64,000 nt of DNA from Arthrobacter sp. 135MFCol5.1 (GCF_000374865.1 NZ_KB895452.1:558001-622000), one strand, 5' to 3'. Shown: positions 1 through 8,666, counted from the first letter of the stretch. Notes: generated from the sequence alone by a model not told the origin. Numbers and translations: made by a program.

Positions 1-807
1 GTAGATGTCCAGCAGGGCGTCTTCGCGGGTCTCGGTGGCGTCCTTCTCCAGGGTTGCCCGCATGGAGTCGTACTGGCCGAACTCTTCGAGGATCTGGCCT
101 TCGGTCCAGCCGAGGGCCTTCAGCAGGACGGTGACGGACTGCTTGCGCTTGCGGTCGAGGCGGACACCGACCTGGTCTCGCTTGTCGATCTCGAGCTCGA
201 ACCAGGCACCGCGGGACGGGATGATCTTGGCGGTGAAGATGTCCTTGTCGCTGGTCTTGTCAGCGGCGCGCTCGAAGTAGGCGCCCGGCGAACGGACCAG
301 CTGTGAGACGACGACACGCTCGGTGCCGTTGACCACGAAGGTACCCTTCTCGGTCATCAGCGGGAAGTCGCCCATGAACACGGTCTGCTGCTTGATTTCG
401 CCCGTGTTGTTGTTCATGAACTCGGCCTTCACGTACAGCGGAGCCGAGTACGTTGCGTCCCGGTCCTTGCACTCGGCCATTGTGTACTTGGGGTCAGCGA
501 ACTCCGGATCGGAGAAGCTCAGGGACATGGTGCCCTGGAAGTCCTCAATCGGGGAGATCTCTTCAAAGATGTCCGACAGGCCGGACGTGGTGGCGACGCT
601 GAGATCGTTTTCTTCGACAGCCTTTGCCACGCGTGCCTGCCAGCGCTCATTGCCGACCAGCCAGTCAAAGCTGTCTGTCTGCAGGGCAAGCAGATTCGGA
701 ACGTCAAGAGGTTCGTGAATCTTTGCGAATGAGAGCCGGCGAGTGGCACCATCAGTGCTGTCGGCGGTGTTAGCGGTTTCGTTATTAGAGGTGCTCGAGG
801 CGACCAA
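1..807 (-). CDS. rpoB: RNA polymerase beta subunit, N-terminal part (cut by window edge)
   Basis: N-terminal 269 codons of the beta subunit of DNA-directed RNA polymerase, the target of rifampicin. The translated start carries the typical actinobacterial beta N-terminus, with RRLSFAKI and [11 protein letters not shown] near residues 22-50 followed by the protrusion/lobe region ([20 protein letters not shown]). I chose the TTG at 807 because GGAAGGA lies 6 nt upstream and no in-frame ATG or GTG stands at the conserved N-terminus. The gene runs off the left edge, so the catalytic parts are not visible. It is separated from rplJL by a lipoprotein gene and two plus-strand genes, so it must have its own promoter in the roughly 300 bp upstream. 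Confidence 0.97.
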   Translation of the reverse strand, partial: MVASSTSNNETANTADSTDGATRRLSFAKIHEPLDVPNLLALQTDSFDWLVGNERWQARVAKAVEENDLSVATTSGLSDIFEEISPIEDFQGTMSLSFSDPEFADPKYTMAECKDRDATYSAPLYVKAEFMNNNTGEIKQQTVFMGDFPLMTEKGTFVVNGTERVVVSQLVRSPGAYFERAADKTSDKDIFTAKIIPSRGAWFELEIDKRDQVGVRLDRKRKQSVTVLLKALGWTEGQILEEFGQYDSMRATLEKDATETREDALLDIY

Positions 808-1105
808 GAGGGATCCTTCCACAGACCTTCAGGCGTTTTCAGATCTCCCCCGCTGTGCACCCTGCGGAGTGACTCCGCAGCGCTACCATCCGGTTCCGCT
901 ATATGACCCGGGACCCGCGCTGACGATGCTGTGACGTTGTCACGGCACGTTTATTGCCAGCTGCCAGGCAAAGCCCACCGCTATATGAAGGCTGAAGGTA
1001 AACAGGGAAGACGCAAATATCTACGATACGGCAAAACAACCTACGTGTCTACCCCACATCCGGCCGGATTGCAAGCACCTGTTTTCACGCTGTGCACCGG
1101 GCACC
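808..1105 (-). promoter_or_regulatory. rpoB upstream region with a 19-bp palindrome and a repeated 11-mer
   Basis: This 298-bp stretch has no gene and must carry the rpoB promoter. It holds a perfect 9-bp inverted repeat around one base (arms 862-870 and 872-880), about 55 nt upstream of the rpoB start. The 11-mer CCGCTATATGA occurs twice (896-906 and 978-988). On the rpoB strand it reads TCATATAGCGG and could supply -10 boxes for two tandem promoters. A smaller GTGAC-GTT-GTCAC repeat lies at 931-943. The sequence shows the structures; their function is inferred. Confidence 0.45.
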
Positions 1106-1579
1106 CTACAGGCGCAGCGTGACGCCTTCCGCCGTGCAGGTTCCCGAGTTGGCGAAGACGGCGTCACGCACGGCGTCCTTGGACTCCTGGGCGGGCGTGC
1201 CGCCGGACTCAGCGGCAGCCGAGTGGTCGATCGCAAGCAGGCTGAGCGAGGCGAAGAGTCCCTCAAGGTCGCCGGAAACCGTGGCTTTGGCATCTTGGGC
1301 CTTCAGGTAGACGTCCTCGTAGCCTTTTGCATCGGTGGGGGAAACGGCAGCATAGTCCGCGAACAATGTGTTGAAGAGCTCACAGGCTTCCTTGGTACCC
1401 GCAGCCGCGTTGCCGGCGCCTGTTGACGTTGCTGACGCACGGGGCGTGCTGCCATCGCTGGACCGGACCGAGGGCGAAGCGGACGGCTGAGTTGAGTCCG
1501 CCGGCGACGGTGTCGATACCGAGCAGCCGGTGAGCGCGGCAACGGCGGCAAGGGCTGCTGCGGCAAATGTCGTCTTCAT
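1106..1579 (-). CDS. Small secreted lipoprotein, function unknown
   Basis: A 157-residue protein with a clear lipoprotein signal: Lys at position 2, a hydrophobic Ala/Leu core, and the lipobox LTGC with the acylated Cys at residue 19. A Ser/Thr/Pro/Ala-rich linker follows to about residue 70, then a compact domain with two Cys residues (in KEACELF and SGTCTAE) that could form a disulfide. It should be anchored on the outer face of the membrane. GGAGCGAGA precedes the ATG. It lies on the same strand as rpoB, upstream of the rpoB promoter region. I do not recognise the family; the lipoprotein call is firm and the role unknown. Confidence 0.85.
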   Translation of the reverse strand: MKTTFAAAALAAVAALTGCSVSTPSPADSTQPSASPSVRSSDGSTPRASATSTGAGNAAAGTKEACELFNTLFADYAAVSPTDAKGYEDVYLKAQDAKATVSGDLEGLFASLSLLAIDHSAAAESGGTPAQESKDAVRDAVFANSGTCTAEGVTLRL

Positions 1580-1845
1580 GTTCTCGCTCCGTCCGTCACG
1601 GCCCCGGAACCGGTGTCCCCCTGGAAAGCCTCGCCCACCACCCTACGCAAGCCGCCGCCGTCGTGCACAATGCCGGGATGGGGACCTCTCCCCCGCCTGC
1701 CGCGGCCTCCCGCCCGGAGGGGAGGATTCCTGCCGCAACCGGGACGCCGGAATGCACACAGACGATTCGGCGTTTGAGTATATGGGTGACCAGGCTCACG
1801 ATAGCCTTGGTGGCTTACACCTGAACCGGATTGAAAGTGATGACC
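1580..1845. other. Divergent intergenic region, lipoprotein and thiolase
   Basis: 266 bp between two divergent genes, so it should hold both promoters. I see no convincing hairpin, repeat or conserved operator. A TATATG-like -10 at about 1779 is possible for the thiolase but has no good -35 partner. Confidence 0.3.
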
Positions 1846-3045
1846 ATGGGCAACTCTCCTGACAACAGTGACGTTGTCATCCTTGCAGCAGCGCGGACCC
1901 CGCAGGGCCGCATCAACGGCCAACTGTCCAGCCTGACGGCGGTGGACCTCGGCGCCCACGCCATCAGGGCTGCCTTGGCGGCCAGCGGCATTGATGCAGC
2001 CGACGTGGAAGCCGTGATCATGGGCCAGGTACTGCAAGCGGGCGCCGGCCAAAACCCTGCGCGGCAAAGCTCCATCGGCGCCGGGATCGGCTGGAACGTC
2101 CCCGCCGTGACGGTCAATAAGGTATGCCTCTCCGGGCTCACCGCCGTGATCGACGCCGCCCGCATGATCCGGGCCGGCGAAGCAGCCGTGGTGGTGGCCG
2201 GCGGCCAGGAATCCATGAGCCGGGCACCGCACCTGCTCCCCGGGTCCCGCCAGGGATGGACCTACGGCTCCATCCAGGCACTGGACGCAGCCGCCCACGA
2301 CGGTTTGACCGACGCCTTCGACGGCGAGTCCATGGGGTTGTCCACCGAGACGCGCAACCTCACCCTGGGCATCGACCGGACCTCCCAGGACAACGTGGCC
2401 GCACAGTCCCACCAACGCGCGGCCCTCGCGGCAAAGAACGGAACGTTCGACGGCGAAATCGCCCCGGTCAGCGTGAAGCAGCGGAAGGGCGATCCACTGG
2501 TGGTGGACACCGACGAGGGCGTGCGCCCCAACACCTCCGTGGAGTCGCTCGCCGGGCTGCGCGCCGCATTCGTTACGGACGGAACCATCACGGCCGGCAA
2601 CTCTTCTCCCCTGTCCGACGGCGCCACCGCACTGGTGCTCGCTTCCCGCGCCTACGCCGACGAACACGGCCTGGAGTACCTGGCCGTCGTCGGGAAGCCG
2701 GGCCAGGTTGCCGGACCGGACAACTCCCTGCATTCACAGCCTTCGCACGCGATCATGAATGCCCTCGGCAAAGCCGGCTGGGGCACGGCCGACCTGGACT
2801 TCATCGAGATCAACGAGGCCTTCGGTTCCGTTGCCGTGCAGTCGCTCAAGGATTTGGACTACCCCCTGGAAAAGTGCAACATCCATGGCGGGGCGATCGC
2901 CCTGGGGCATCCGATCGGGGCTTCCGGGGCGCGGCTGGCCGCGCACGCCGCCCATGAGCTCAAGCGCCGCGGGACGGGCAAGGCCGCGGTGGCCCTGTGC
3001 GGCGGAGGGGGGCAGGGCGAAGCGCTCCTGCTCTACCGCGACTAA
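1846..3045 (+). CDS. Acetyl-CoA C-acetyltransferase (thiolase)
   Basis: A 399-residue thiolase that condenses two acetyl-CoA, or splits 3-ketoacyl-CoA. The nucleophilic Cys lies in NKVCLSG (about residue 94). NEAFG, the catalytic His in GHPIGASG and the second Cys in ALCGGGGQGEA follow in the usual order near the C-terminus. The length is standard for the biosynthetic/degradative family. In-frame starts at 1831 (TTG), 1837 (GTG) and 1840 (ATG) are also possible; I prefer 1846 because GAAAG stands 8 nt before it. The stop overlaps the next gene's ATG by one base (TAATG), so the two are likely translationally coupled. Confidence 0.95.
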   Translation: MGNSPDNSDVVILAAARTPQGRINGQLSSLTAVDLGAHAIRAALAASGIDAADVEAVIMGQVLQAGAGQNPARQSSIGAGIGWNVPAVTVNKVCLSGLTAVIDAARMIRAGEAAVVVAGGQESMSRAPHLLPGSRQGWTYGSIQALDAAAHDGLTDAFDGESMGLSTETRNLTLGIDRTSQDNVAAQSHQRAALAAKNGTFDGEIAPVSVKQRKGDPLVVDTDEGVRPNTSVESLAGLRAAFVTDGTITAGNSSPLSDGATALVLASRAYADEHGLEYLAVVGKPGQVAGPDNSLHSQPSHAIMNALGKAGWGTADLDFIEINEAFGSVAVQSLKDLDYPLEKCNIHGGAIALGHPIGASGARLAAHAAHELKRRGTGKAAVALCGGGGQGEALLLYRD

Positions 3046-3542
3046 TGGCGGGCCTGACCGCAAACGGAACGGACGGCGTCGGGCGGGAACGTTTCCTGGC
3101 CGACGCCGCCGCGCGCGGCCTGCACGTTGACGTCGTGGAACGTCCGCCGGCACGCAGCCTCGCCGAAGCGGCCGATATCCTGGGCATCCCGCCGGCCGAC
3201 ATTGTGAAGTCACTGGTGGTCAAGCACAAGGACGGTTCATTCCTGTTCGCGCTGGTTCCAGGCGACCGGCAGATTTCCTGGCCGAAACTCCGGTCCCTGC
3301 TGGGCGTCAACAAGCTCTCGCTGCCACCGGCAGACGTTGCCCTGAAAGCGACCGGCTACGAGCGTGGCACCATCACGCCGCTGGGCAGCACCACGGCATG
3401 GCCTGTCTATGCCGACGCCACGATCACCGGGCGCAGGATCTCCATGGGCGCCGGAGCCCACGGCTACAGTGCGTTCGTTGACGCCGACTCGCTGACCGCA
3501 GCCCTGGATGCCGTAGTCGCCGACATCTCAGATCCCGGCTGA
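3045..3542 (+). CDS. YbaK/EbsC family aminoacyl-tRNA deacylase
   Basis: A 165-residue protein of the YbaK/EbsC/ProX fold, whose members hydrolyse mischarged tRNA such as Cys-tRNA(Pro) in trans. The conserved Lys is seen in DIVKSLVVKH (about residue 55), followed by the FALVPGDRQISW strand and the C-terminal GRRISMGAGAHG segment typical of the family. The start ATG overlaps the thiolase stop, so it is probably co-translated. The exact tRNA substrate cannot be read from sequence. A strong bidirectional terminator follows, shared with the convergent rplL. Confidence 0.88.
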   Translation: MAGLTANGTDGVGRERFLADAAARGLHVDVVERPPARSLAEAADILGIPPADIVKSLVVKHKDGSFLFALVPGDRQISWPKLRSLLGVNKLSLPPADVALKATGYERGTITPLGSTTAWPVYADATITGRRISMGAGAHGYSAFVDADSLTAALDAVVADISDPG

Positions 3543-3565
3543 CCCTTCGGGCCCGCTTAAAGCAG

Positions 3566-3602
3566 AAACCCCGCCCAACTGGCTCGCAGTGGGGCGGGGT
3601 TT
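3566..3602. terminator. Bidirectional intrinsic terminator between ybaK and rplL
   Basis: An 11-bp perfect GC-rich stem (AAACCCCGCCC pairing with GGGCGGGGTTT) flanked by A residues on one side and T residues on the other. It can end transcription from both convergent genes. Confidence 0.85.
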
Positions 3603-3620
3603 CCCGAGGAAAAGGCGTTG

Positions 3621-3998
3621 TTACTTGAGGGTAACGGTGGCGCCTGCAGCCTCGAGCTGCTCCTTGGCCTTCTCGGCAGCTTCCTTGTTGGCGCCTTCGA
3701 GAACAGCCTTGGGGGCGCTGTCAACCAGGTCCTTGGCTTCCTTGAGGCCGAGGGAGGTGATGGCGCGAACTTCCTTGATGACGGCGATCTTCTTGTCACC
3801 GGCAGATTCGAGGATGACGTCGAAGTCGGTCTTCTCTTCAACCTCTTCAGCAGCTCCGCCACCGGCGGGGCCGGCAACTGCAACAGCAGCGGCGGTAACT
3901 TCGAAGGTCTCTTCGAAGAGCTTGACGAACTCGGAGAGCTCGATGATGGTCAGTTCCTTGAAAGCTTCAATGAGCTCTTCGTTGCTGAGCTTCGCCAT
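3621..3998 (-). CDS. rplL: 50S ribosomal protein L7/L12
   Basis: A 125-residue stalk protein, present as dimers on L10, that recruits translation GTPases. The N-terminal dimerisation helix ([17 protein letters not shown]), an Ala/Gly-rich hinge around residues 38-53 and the C-terminal domain ([20 protein letters not shown]) are all seen. The start is the ATG at 3998, preceded by GGAAGGA; a longer in-frame extension upstream is not conserved protein. It lies 78 nt downstream of rplJ in the usual rplJL pair. Confidence 0.97.
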   Translation of the reverse strand: MAKLSNEELIEAFKELTIIELSEFVKLFEETFEVTAAAVAVAGPAGGGAAEEVEEKTDFDVILESAGDKKIAVIKEVRAITSLGLKEAKDLVDSAPKAVLEGANKEAAEKAKEQLEAAGATVTLK

Positions 3999-4076
3999 GG
4001 TTGGCGTCCTTCCTGTTGTGGTGTCCAAGCGGCGCGGAGCCGGGCCTGACACCGGAGTCTGGTGGGGTAAAGAGAA

Positions 4077-4670
4077 TTAGTTCTCTTCGGCAGCGGCAGC
4101 TTCGGCGGGTGCCTCGGCTACTGCTTCAGCTGAAGAGTCAGCAGATTCTTCAGCGGCAGGCGCTTCGGCAGCTGCCGGTGCACCGTTCTCTTCTTCAAGC
4201 TTGAGGCGCAGTGCGTCGATGATGCGTGCAGCTGCGGCGGCGGGTGCCTTGAGGACGCCCGCAACCTTGGCGAGCTGCAGCTCACGGGACTCGAGGGCAG
4301 CCAGGGCTGCAACCTCGGTGGCGTCCAATGCCTTGCCCTCGAAGTAACCGGTCTTGATGACCAGCTGCTTGTTGGCCTTGGCAAAATCCGTCAGGCTCTT
4401 GGCAGCGGCAACTGCGTCACCCTTGATGAACGCGATTGCAGTGGGGCCGGCAAGCTGGCCGTCGAATGCTTCGACGCCGGCTTCCTTGGCTGCAATGGCG
4501 GTCAGGGTGTTCTTGACGACCGCGAACTTGGTGTCCTGGCCGAGAGAAACACGCAGCTGCTTGAGCTGTGCAACGGTGAGCCCGCGGTATTCGGTCAGGA
4601 CAGCGGCGTTCGATTCCTTGAAATCGTTAGTGATCTCAGCTACTGCTGAAACCTTGGTAGGCGTTGCCAT
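4077..4670 (-). CDS. rplJ: 50S ribosomal protein L10
   Basis: A 197-residue L10, the base of the ribosomal stalk that binds 23S rRNA and L7/L12 dimers. The conserved N-terminal domain (VLTEYRGLTVAQLKQLR, FAVVKNTL) and the C-terminal L12-binding helix are present. The protein ends with about 40 residues rich in Ala, Glu and Pro, longer than the E. coli protein (165 residues) but common in actinobacteria. AAGGAGG stands before the ATG. It is preceded by a structured leader with an attenuator-like hairpin, so autoregulation by the L10-L12 complex is likely. Confidence 0.97.
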   Translation of the reverse strand: MATPTKVSAVAEITNDFKESNAAVLTEYRGLTVAQLKQLRVSLGQDTKFAVVKNTLTAIAAKEAGVEAFDGQLAGPTAIAFIKGDAVAAAKSLTDFAKANKQLVIKTGYFEGKALDATEVAALAALESRELQLAKVAGVLKAPAAAAARIIDALRLKLEEENGAPAAAEAPAAEESADSSAEAVAEAPAEAAAAEEN

Positions 4671-4870
4671 AACCCTCCTTCCGGGGATAGTGCCGGTATT
4701 CGACGGTCCCCGCTCAAGAGAGCTAAAACTAAAAACGCCCCGCGCAGATGCACGGGGCTTGGCTCAACACGGCTGAGCCGTGGAGCTTTGCTTCGTTCAC
4801 CTGCGCCGGCCGCCCTGCGTTGAGGGTCCTTCGTCCGGAAACCTACTGTGGCCTCCGGCGCACAACTGCA
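4671..4870 (-). promoter_or_regulatory. L10 leader (rplJL autoregulatory 5' region)
   Basis: The rplJ leader contains an 8-bp perfect stem (4802-4809 with 4855-4862) enclosing a bulged region with GGTTTCCGG and GACGAAGGACCC. This resembles the L10-binding kink-turn leader known before rplJ in many bacteria. A small CACGGC/GCCGTG hairpin (about 4774-4788) and a terminator-like hairpin follow toward rplJ. The role in binding the L10-L12 complex comes from knowledge of the family; the fold is my hand reading. Confidence 0.65.
4731..4760 (-). terminator. Attenuator-like terminator in the rplJ leader
   Basis: On the rplJ strand a GCCCCGTGC/GCGCGGGGC stem is followed directly by GTTTTTAGTTTT, the form of an intrinsic terminator. 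It lies about 60 nt before the rplJ start, so it is placed to act as an attenuator rather than an end of an upstream gene. Confidence 0.7.
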
Positions 4871-4966
4871 GAGTTGAGCCATGAACAGGAGAGTGGATTT
4901 CCAACAACCGACGGTCTTTGGTACTCCCAGCTTACGTGAGGGAGCACCGGTCCGCCAAATCGGGCG

Positions 4967-6085
4967 TCAGCTGGTGCTGGTCCGCAAGGTGGGAAGTTCC
5001 TTTTGCCAGATACCCGTCACCCCTGCCGTCTGGAACCCAAGCTGCTTGTTGACCGTAAGCAGGTACCGGTTCTCGGGGGCATTCCAGGTGTAGATGATGC
5101 GGGCATCCGGGAACTGCTCGCTGAGCCGCTCCATGTTGGCCACTTTGATCAGCAGGCCCAGCTTGTTGCCGCGGTGCTCCTGCAGGACCAAGGTATCGTC
5201 CTGGAAAACGACGTCGGCGCGGTGGGCCAGCACGGTGATGGTGGTCAGTCCCACCAGCGATCCCGTAGCGATGTGCTCGACGGCGGTGACCACCGTCCGC
5301 CTTCCCTGCGCGATGGCGACGTCTTCGGCCTCACGCAGGATCCCGCCGTCGAACACCATGTCCTGCTCAACCGGCACGTCCAGGGAGGGGTCGACGTCGG
5401 CACCCGCCTGGTTCTCCAAGACCGCCACGGCCTCCAGCCACTGGTCCGGGCAGCGGTCCGTCCAATGGTGCAGCCGGTACCGGCCGCCATTGGCTTCCTC
5501 GGCCTCAGCCTGGAGGTCGGCCACCAGCTTCGTGTCGAGGGGAAGCAGGCAGGAACTGAACTGCTCAATGTGCTGGAGTGTGTACCCGGTCCGCTGCGCG
5601 AACTCCACCTCCCGGCTTTCCAAGGGAACGAACCCCTGGCCGGTGCCCGGGACCAACTGGGCCTGACCAAATTCGTGGAGTGATGCGCCGGGGTGGTTGG
5701 TGTCCACCAGGATCATGGTGCGTCCCTCGCCGCGAGCCAGCTGTTCGGCCGCCTCAAGCAGGCGCCGGCCCACGCCCTGGCGCTGGAACTCGGGCAGGAT
5801 GTCCAGGGTGAGTTCGGCAAGGTCCAGGTGGTCCGTCAGCGGCAGCGCGATGTCCACAGTGCCCACGATGTCTCCGTCCACCTTGGCGACGAGGATCAGC
5901 TGCCGCTCATAGGGATCAGCGAACTCGAGCAGTTTTTCCAGCGGACCGTAGGCGAGATCGTCACTCCCCCAGGTCTGCATCCGCACCTTGCGCCCCACCT
6001 CGACGGCGGCCAGGAAGTCGGCTGCGTCCGGGGTGTCCAGGGAATCCGGAATCCACAGCTGTTCGATCTTTACGTCTATCGCCAT
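4967..6085 (-). CDS. Tandem-GNAT acetyltransferase (first of a pair)
   Basis: A 372-residue protein with two GNAT folds. The first acetyl-CoA-binding motif is seen in PEFQRQGVGRRLLEAAE (about residues 110-126) and a second, weaker one in LQEHRGNKLGLLIKVANM near residue 315. The two-domain layout matches mycothiol-synthase-like and other actinobacterial double GNAT proteins. I chose the ATG at 6085 (MAIDVKIEQLW), 7 nt after the stop of the neighbouring paralogue; the open frame runs further but overlaps that gene. Substrate unknown. The position inside the ribosomal cluster, between rplA and rplJ, is odd. Confidence 0.85.
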   Translation of the reverse strand: MAIDVKIEQLWIPDSLDTPDAADFLAAVEVGRKVRMQTWGSDDLAYGPLEKLLEFADPYERQLILVAKVDGDIVGTVDIALPLTDHLDLAELTLDILPEFQRQGVGRRLLEAAEQLARGEGRTMILVDTNHPGASLHEFGQAQLVPGTGQGFVPLESREVEFAQRTGYTLQHIEQFSSCLLPLDTKLVADLQAEAEEANGGRYRLHHWTDRCPDQWLEAVAVLENQAGADVDPSLDVPVEQDMVFDGGILREAEDVAIAQGRRTVVTAVEHIATGSLVGLTTITVLAHRADVVFQDDTLVLQEHRGNKLGLLIKVANMERLSEQFPDARIIYTWNAPENRYLLTVNKQLGFQTAGVTGIWQKELPTLRTSTS

Positions 6086-6092
6086 TCGGGCA

Positions 6093-7232
6093 TCATCCCA
6101 GCCGTTTCTGCCACTCACCTTCATAGCCGGCAGGCTTGAATCCAAGTGCGGTATTAATCGCCAGCATATGCTGGTTTTCGCTGGCATTCCATGTCAGGAC
6201 CGAGCGCGCCGGAAGCCACTTTTCCTGCGCGCGGCGGAGGTTGGCCACCTTGACCAGCATGCCCAGCCGATGCCCGCGATGCTCTGCCGACACCAAGGTG
6301 TCTTGCTGGATCAGCGACTCCGGCACCTCGGGGCGCCAGGTGAGGACCGTGTACGCCACCAGCTCGCCAGTGGGCCGGTGCACGGCGGCCGCCACGGAAG
6401 ACTGGACGCCACTGCGGACAAGGGCCGATTCGTCCCCCCGGACCCGGGCCGCATCCCAGTCCTCGCGTTCCCAGTCCATGCCCGCGGTAGGCGCATCCGT
6501 GCTCATCCGCTCCTTGAGCCGGGCAAAGGCGGCAACAAGCTCTTCCGGGCAACGATCATCCCAGGCCGTCAGCGTGTAGCACTCTGCACGCGCGATCCCT
6601 TCCGCTTCGAGCCGGGCCAGCCGGTCACCAGCCACGGGCAGGGCCAGCCGGCTGGAGCGTTCCACCTGTTCCAGCTGGTAGCCGGCGGACAGGGCAAAAG
6701 CGCTAGCGGGGTGGTCCAGTGGCAAGTGCCCGGCCCCGGACTTCGCGGCCAGCCTGCCGGCGCCATGTCCCGAAGCGTCCAGGGGTATTTCATGGAAGCC
6801 GCCAAGGGATGACCGACCCCGGGAGTGGGCCACGGCCTCGACATGGCCCAGCAGCGCACGCCCGATCCCCTGGCGGCGCCAGCGGGGAACCACCAGGACC
6901 TCAATGCCCGCCGTGGCCGTGTTGTCCCGCAGCGGGAAGGTGACCGAGCACAGGCCCACCGGTTCGCTGCCGATCCGGGCCAGGAAGAGCTGCCGTTCTT
7001 CATAGGGGTTGCCACGCCAGTACTCAAGCGCCTCCTTGTCGGTCAGGCAGCGCTCCAGGCTTCCCCACACAGCCATGTCCTCCGCTGCCCGCATGGACTG
7101 GCACTCCCGGAAGTCCACCAACGTACCGGAGGGACCTTGGCCGCTTCCGGCGGCAGGGATCGCGACGGCGGCAATCACCAGTACGTCACGTGCCGGCAGA
7201 GGCGGGACGCCAGCGGGGTCCGGATTATCCAT
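6093..7232 (-). CDS. Tandem-GNAT acetyltransferase (second of a pair)
   Basis: A 379-residue two-domain GNAT protein, paralogous to its downstream neighbour: both share the ending with TWNA-EN--ML/NLTVN-LGF. Acetyl-CoA loops are visible in RWRRQGIGRALLGHVE and SAEHRGHRLGMLVKVANL. The two genes are separated by 7 nt and are surely one operon. The ATG follows the box TAAGCT by 6 nt, so the mRNA is probably leaderless. The substrate cannot be inferred; streptothricin- or mycothiol-type small amines are among known substrates of such folds. Confidence 0.85.
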   Translation of the reverse strand: MDNPDPAGVPPLPARDVLVIAAVAIPAAGSGQGPSGTLVDFRECQSMRAAEDMAVWGSLERCLTDKEALEYWRGNPYEERQLFLARIGSEPVGLCSVTFPLRDNTATAGIEVLVVPRWRRQGIGRALLGHVEAVAHSRGRSSLGGFHEIPLDASGHGAGRLAAKSGAGHLPLDHPASAFALSAGYQLEQVERSSRLALPVAGDRLARLEAEGIARAECYTLTAWDDRCPEELVAAFARLKERMSTDAPTAGMDWEREDWDAARVRGDESALVRSGVQSSVAAAVHRPTGELVAYTVLTWRPEVPESLIQQDTLVSAEHRGHRLGMLVKVANLRRAQEKWLPARSVLTWNASENQHMLAINTALGFKPAGYEGEWQKRLG

Positions 7233-7238
7233 GCAGCC

Positions 7239-7244
7239 AGCTTA
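7239..7244 (-). promoter_or_regulatory. -10 box, leaderless GNAT pair
   Basis: TAAGCT on the minus strand, 6 nt before the ATG at 7232. The spacing places the transcript start at or next to the start codon. Confidence 0.6.
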
Positions 7245-7265
7245 GGCAAATACGCCGGACAACAA

Positions 7266-7305
7266 AGGAGCCCGCCCCGGCGCATGCGCGTCGGGGCGGG
7301 CTCCT
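7266..7305 (-). terminator. Intrinsic terminator of rplKA
   Basis: A perfect 14-bp stem (AGGAGCCCGCCCCG and its complement) around a 12-nt loop. On the minus strand it is followed by TTTGTTG. It lies just after rplA and separates the rplKA transcript from the GNAT pair. Confidence 0.85.
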
Positions 7306-7347
7306 GATGCTCCGGGCTCAGCCCGGGGCAGGAACTTTCATCAAGGA

Positions 7348-8055
7348 CTAGGCCTCGGTGAGCACCTTGGTGACGTTGGGGTCGACAGAGATGCCGGGAC
7401 CGAACGTGGTGGCAACGGTGGCCTTCTGGATGTAGCGGCCCTTGGCAGCGGACGGCTTCAGGCGAAGGACCTCTTCCAGGGCTGCTGCGTAGTTCTCGGC
7501 CAGCTTGATGGCGTCGAACGACACCTTGCCGATGATGAAGTGCAGGTTGGAGTGCTTGTCGACGCGGAAGTCGATCTTTCCACCCTTGATGTCGTTGACG
7601 GCCTTGGTGACATCGGGGGTCACGGTGCCCGTCTTCGGGTTCGGCATCAGGTTACGCGGACCAAGGACCTTACCGAGGCGGCCAACCTTGCCCATGAGGT
7701 CAGGGGTAGCAACGGCTGCGTCGAAGTCGGTCCAGCCGGCGGCGATCTTTTCGATCAGGTCGTCGGAACCAACGAAGTCGGCGCCGGCTGCGATTGCTGC
7801 CTCAGCCTTGTCGCCCGTGGCGAAGACCAGGACGCGGGCGGTCTTACCGGTGCCGTGGGGCAGGTTGACCGTACCGCGGACCATCTGGTCGGCCTTGCGG
7901 GGGTCAACGCCCAGGCGGAAAGCCACCTCGACGGTTGCGTCGAACTTGGACGGGTTGGTGTCCTTGGCCAGCGTTACTGCCTCGAACGGTGCGTAGTGCT
8001 TCTCCGCGTCGATCTTGGCGGCTGCTGCCTCATATGCTTTGCTGCGCTTTGCCAT
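7348..8055 (-). CDS. rplA: 50S ribosomal protein L1
   Basis: A 235-residue L1, the mobile stalk protein at the ribosomal E site and commonly a translational repressor of the rplKA mRNA. Domain I begins with [16 protein letters not shown]. Conserved segments include [11 protein letters not shown], the [23 protein letters not shown] region (given here in part) and FIIGKVSF. It lies 179 nt downstream of rplK, a longer gap than usual, which could hold the L1-binding target, though I could not identify one with certainty. GGAGAAAT precedes the ATG. Confidence 0.97.
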   Translation of the reverse strand: MAKRSKAYEAAAAKIDAEKHYAPFEAVTLAKDTNPSKFDATVEVAFRLGVDPRKADQMVRGTVNLPHGTGKTARVLVFATGDKAEAAIAAGADFVGSDDLIEKIAAGWTDFDAAVATPDLMGKVGRLGKVLGPRNLMPNPKTGTVTPDVTKAVNDIKGGKIDFRVDKHSNLHFIIGKVSFDAIKLAENYAAALEEVLRLKPSAAKGRYIQKATVATTFGPGISVDPNVTKVLTEA

Positions 8056-8234
8056 GCTGCTTATTTCTCCTTGTGCAGTTGTGGTCTGCGGACCGCGCTG
8101 GGCCCTGCCACAGTCGGTGGTCCGGTTCGTTATCCGGCCCGGATGCCCGACATTTCATTGTGTTTGGTGCCGGTGTCCCGGCGGTGCCGCCCGTCGTCGT
8201 CAATTACCTTGACGCTGGACAGCGGGAAGGGTGG

Positions 8235-8666
8235 TTAGCCCTCGACGGTGATACCCATGGAGCGGGCGGTGCCGGCGATGATCTTGGCTGCGCCTTCGAG
8301 GCTGGTGGCGTTGAGGTCTTCCATCTTGGTGGAGGCGATCTCGTTGACCTGGGCCTGGGTCAGCTTGGCAACCTTGACGGTGTGCGGGGTGGATGAACCC
8401 TTGGCAACGCCTGCAGCCTTCTTGATGAGCTCTGCAGCCGGCGGGGTCTTGGTGATGAACGTGAAGGAACGGTCCTCGTAGACCGTGATTTCCACGGGGA
8501 TGACGTTTCCGCGCTGGGCTTCCGTCGCAGCGTTGTACGCCTTGCAGAATTCCATGATGTTGACACCGTGCTGGCCAAGCGCGGGACCGATCGGCGGGGC
8601 CGGGTTGGCGGCACCTGCCTGGATCTGCAGCTTGATGAGGCCGGTGACCTTCTTCTTGGGAGCCAA
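8235..8666 (-). CDS. rplK: 50S ribosomal protein L11
   Basis: A 143-residue L11, which binds the GTPase-associated region of 23S rRNA and is the site of thiopeptide action and of RelA activation. The N-terminal domain shows [20 protein letters not shown] with the Pro-rich switch, then [12 protein letters not shown], and the C-terminal domain shows [13 protein letters not shown]. Length and motifs are standard. It follows nusG in the conserved secE-nusG-rplK-rplA order. Confidence 0.97.

Noticed and set aside
1576..2733. A 385-codon minus-strand open frame opposite the thiolase
   Set aside because: Its sequence is Gly/His/Arg-rich with no motif, and the thiolase on the other strand is unambiguous.
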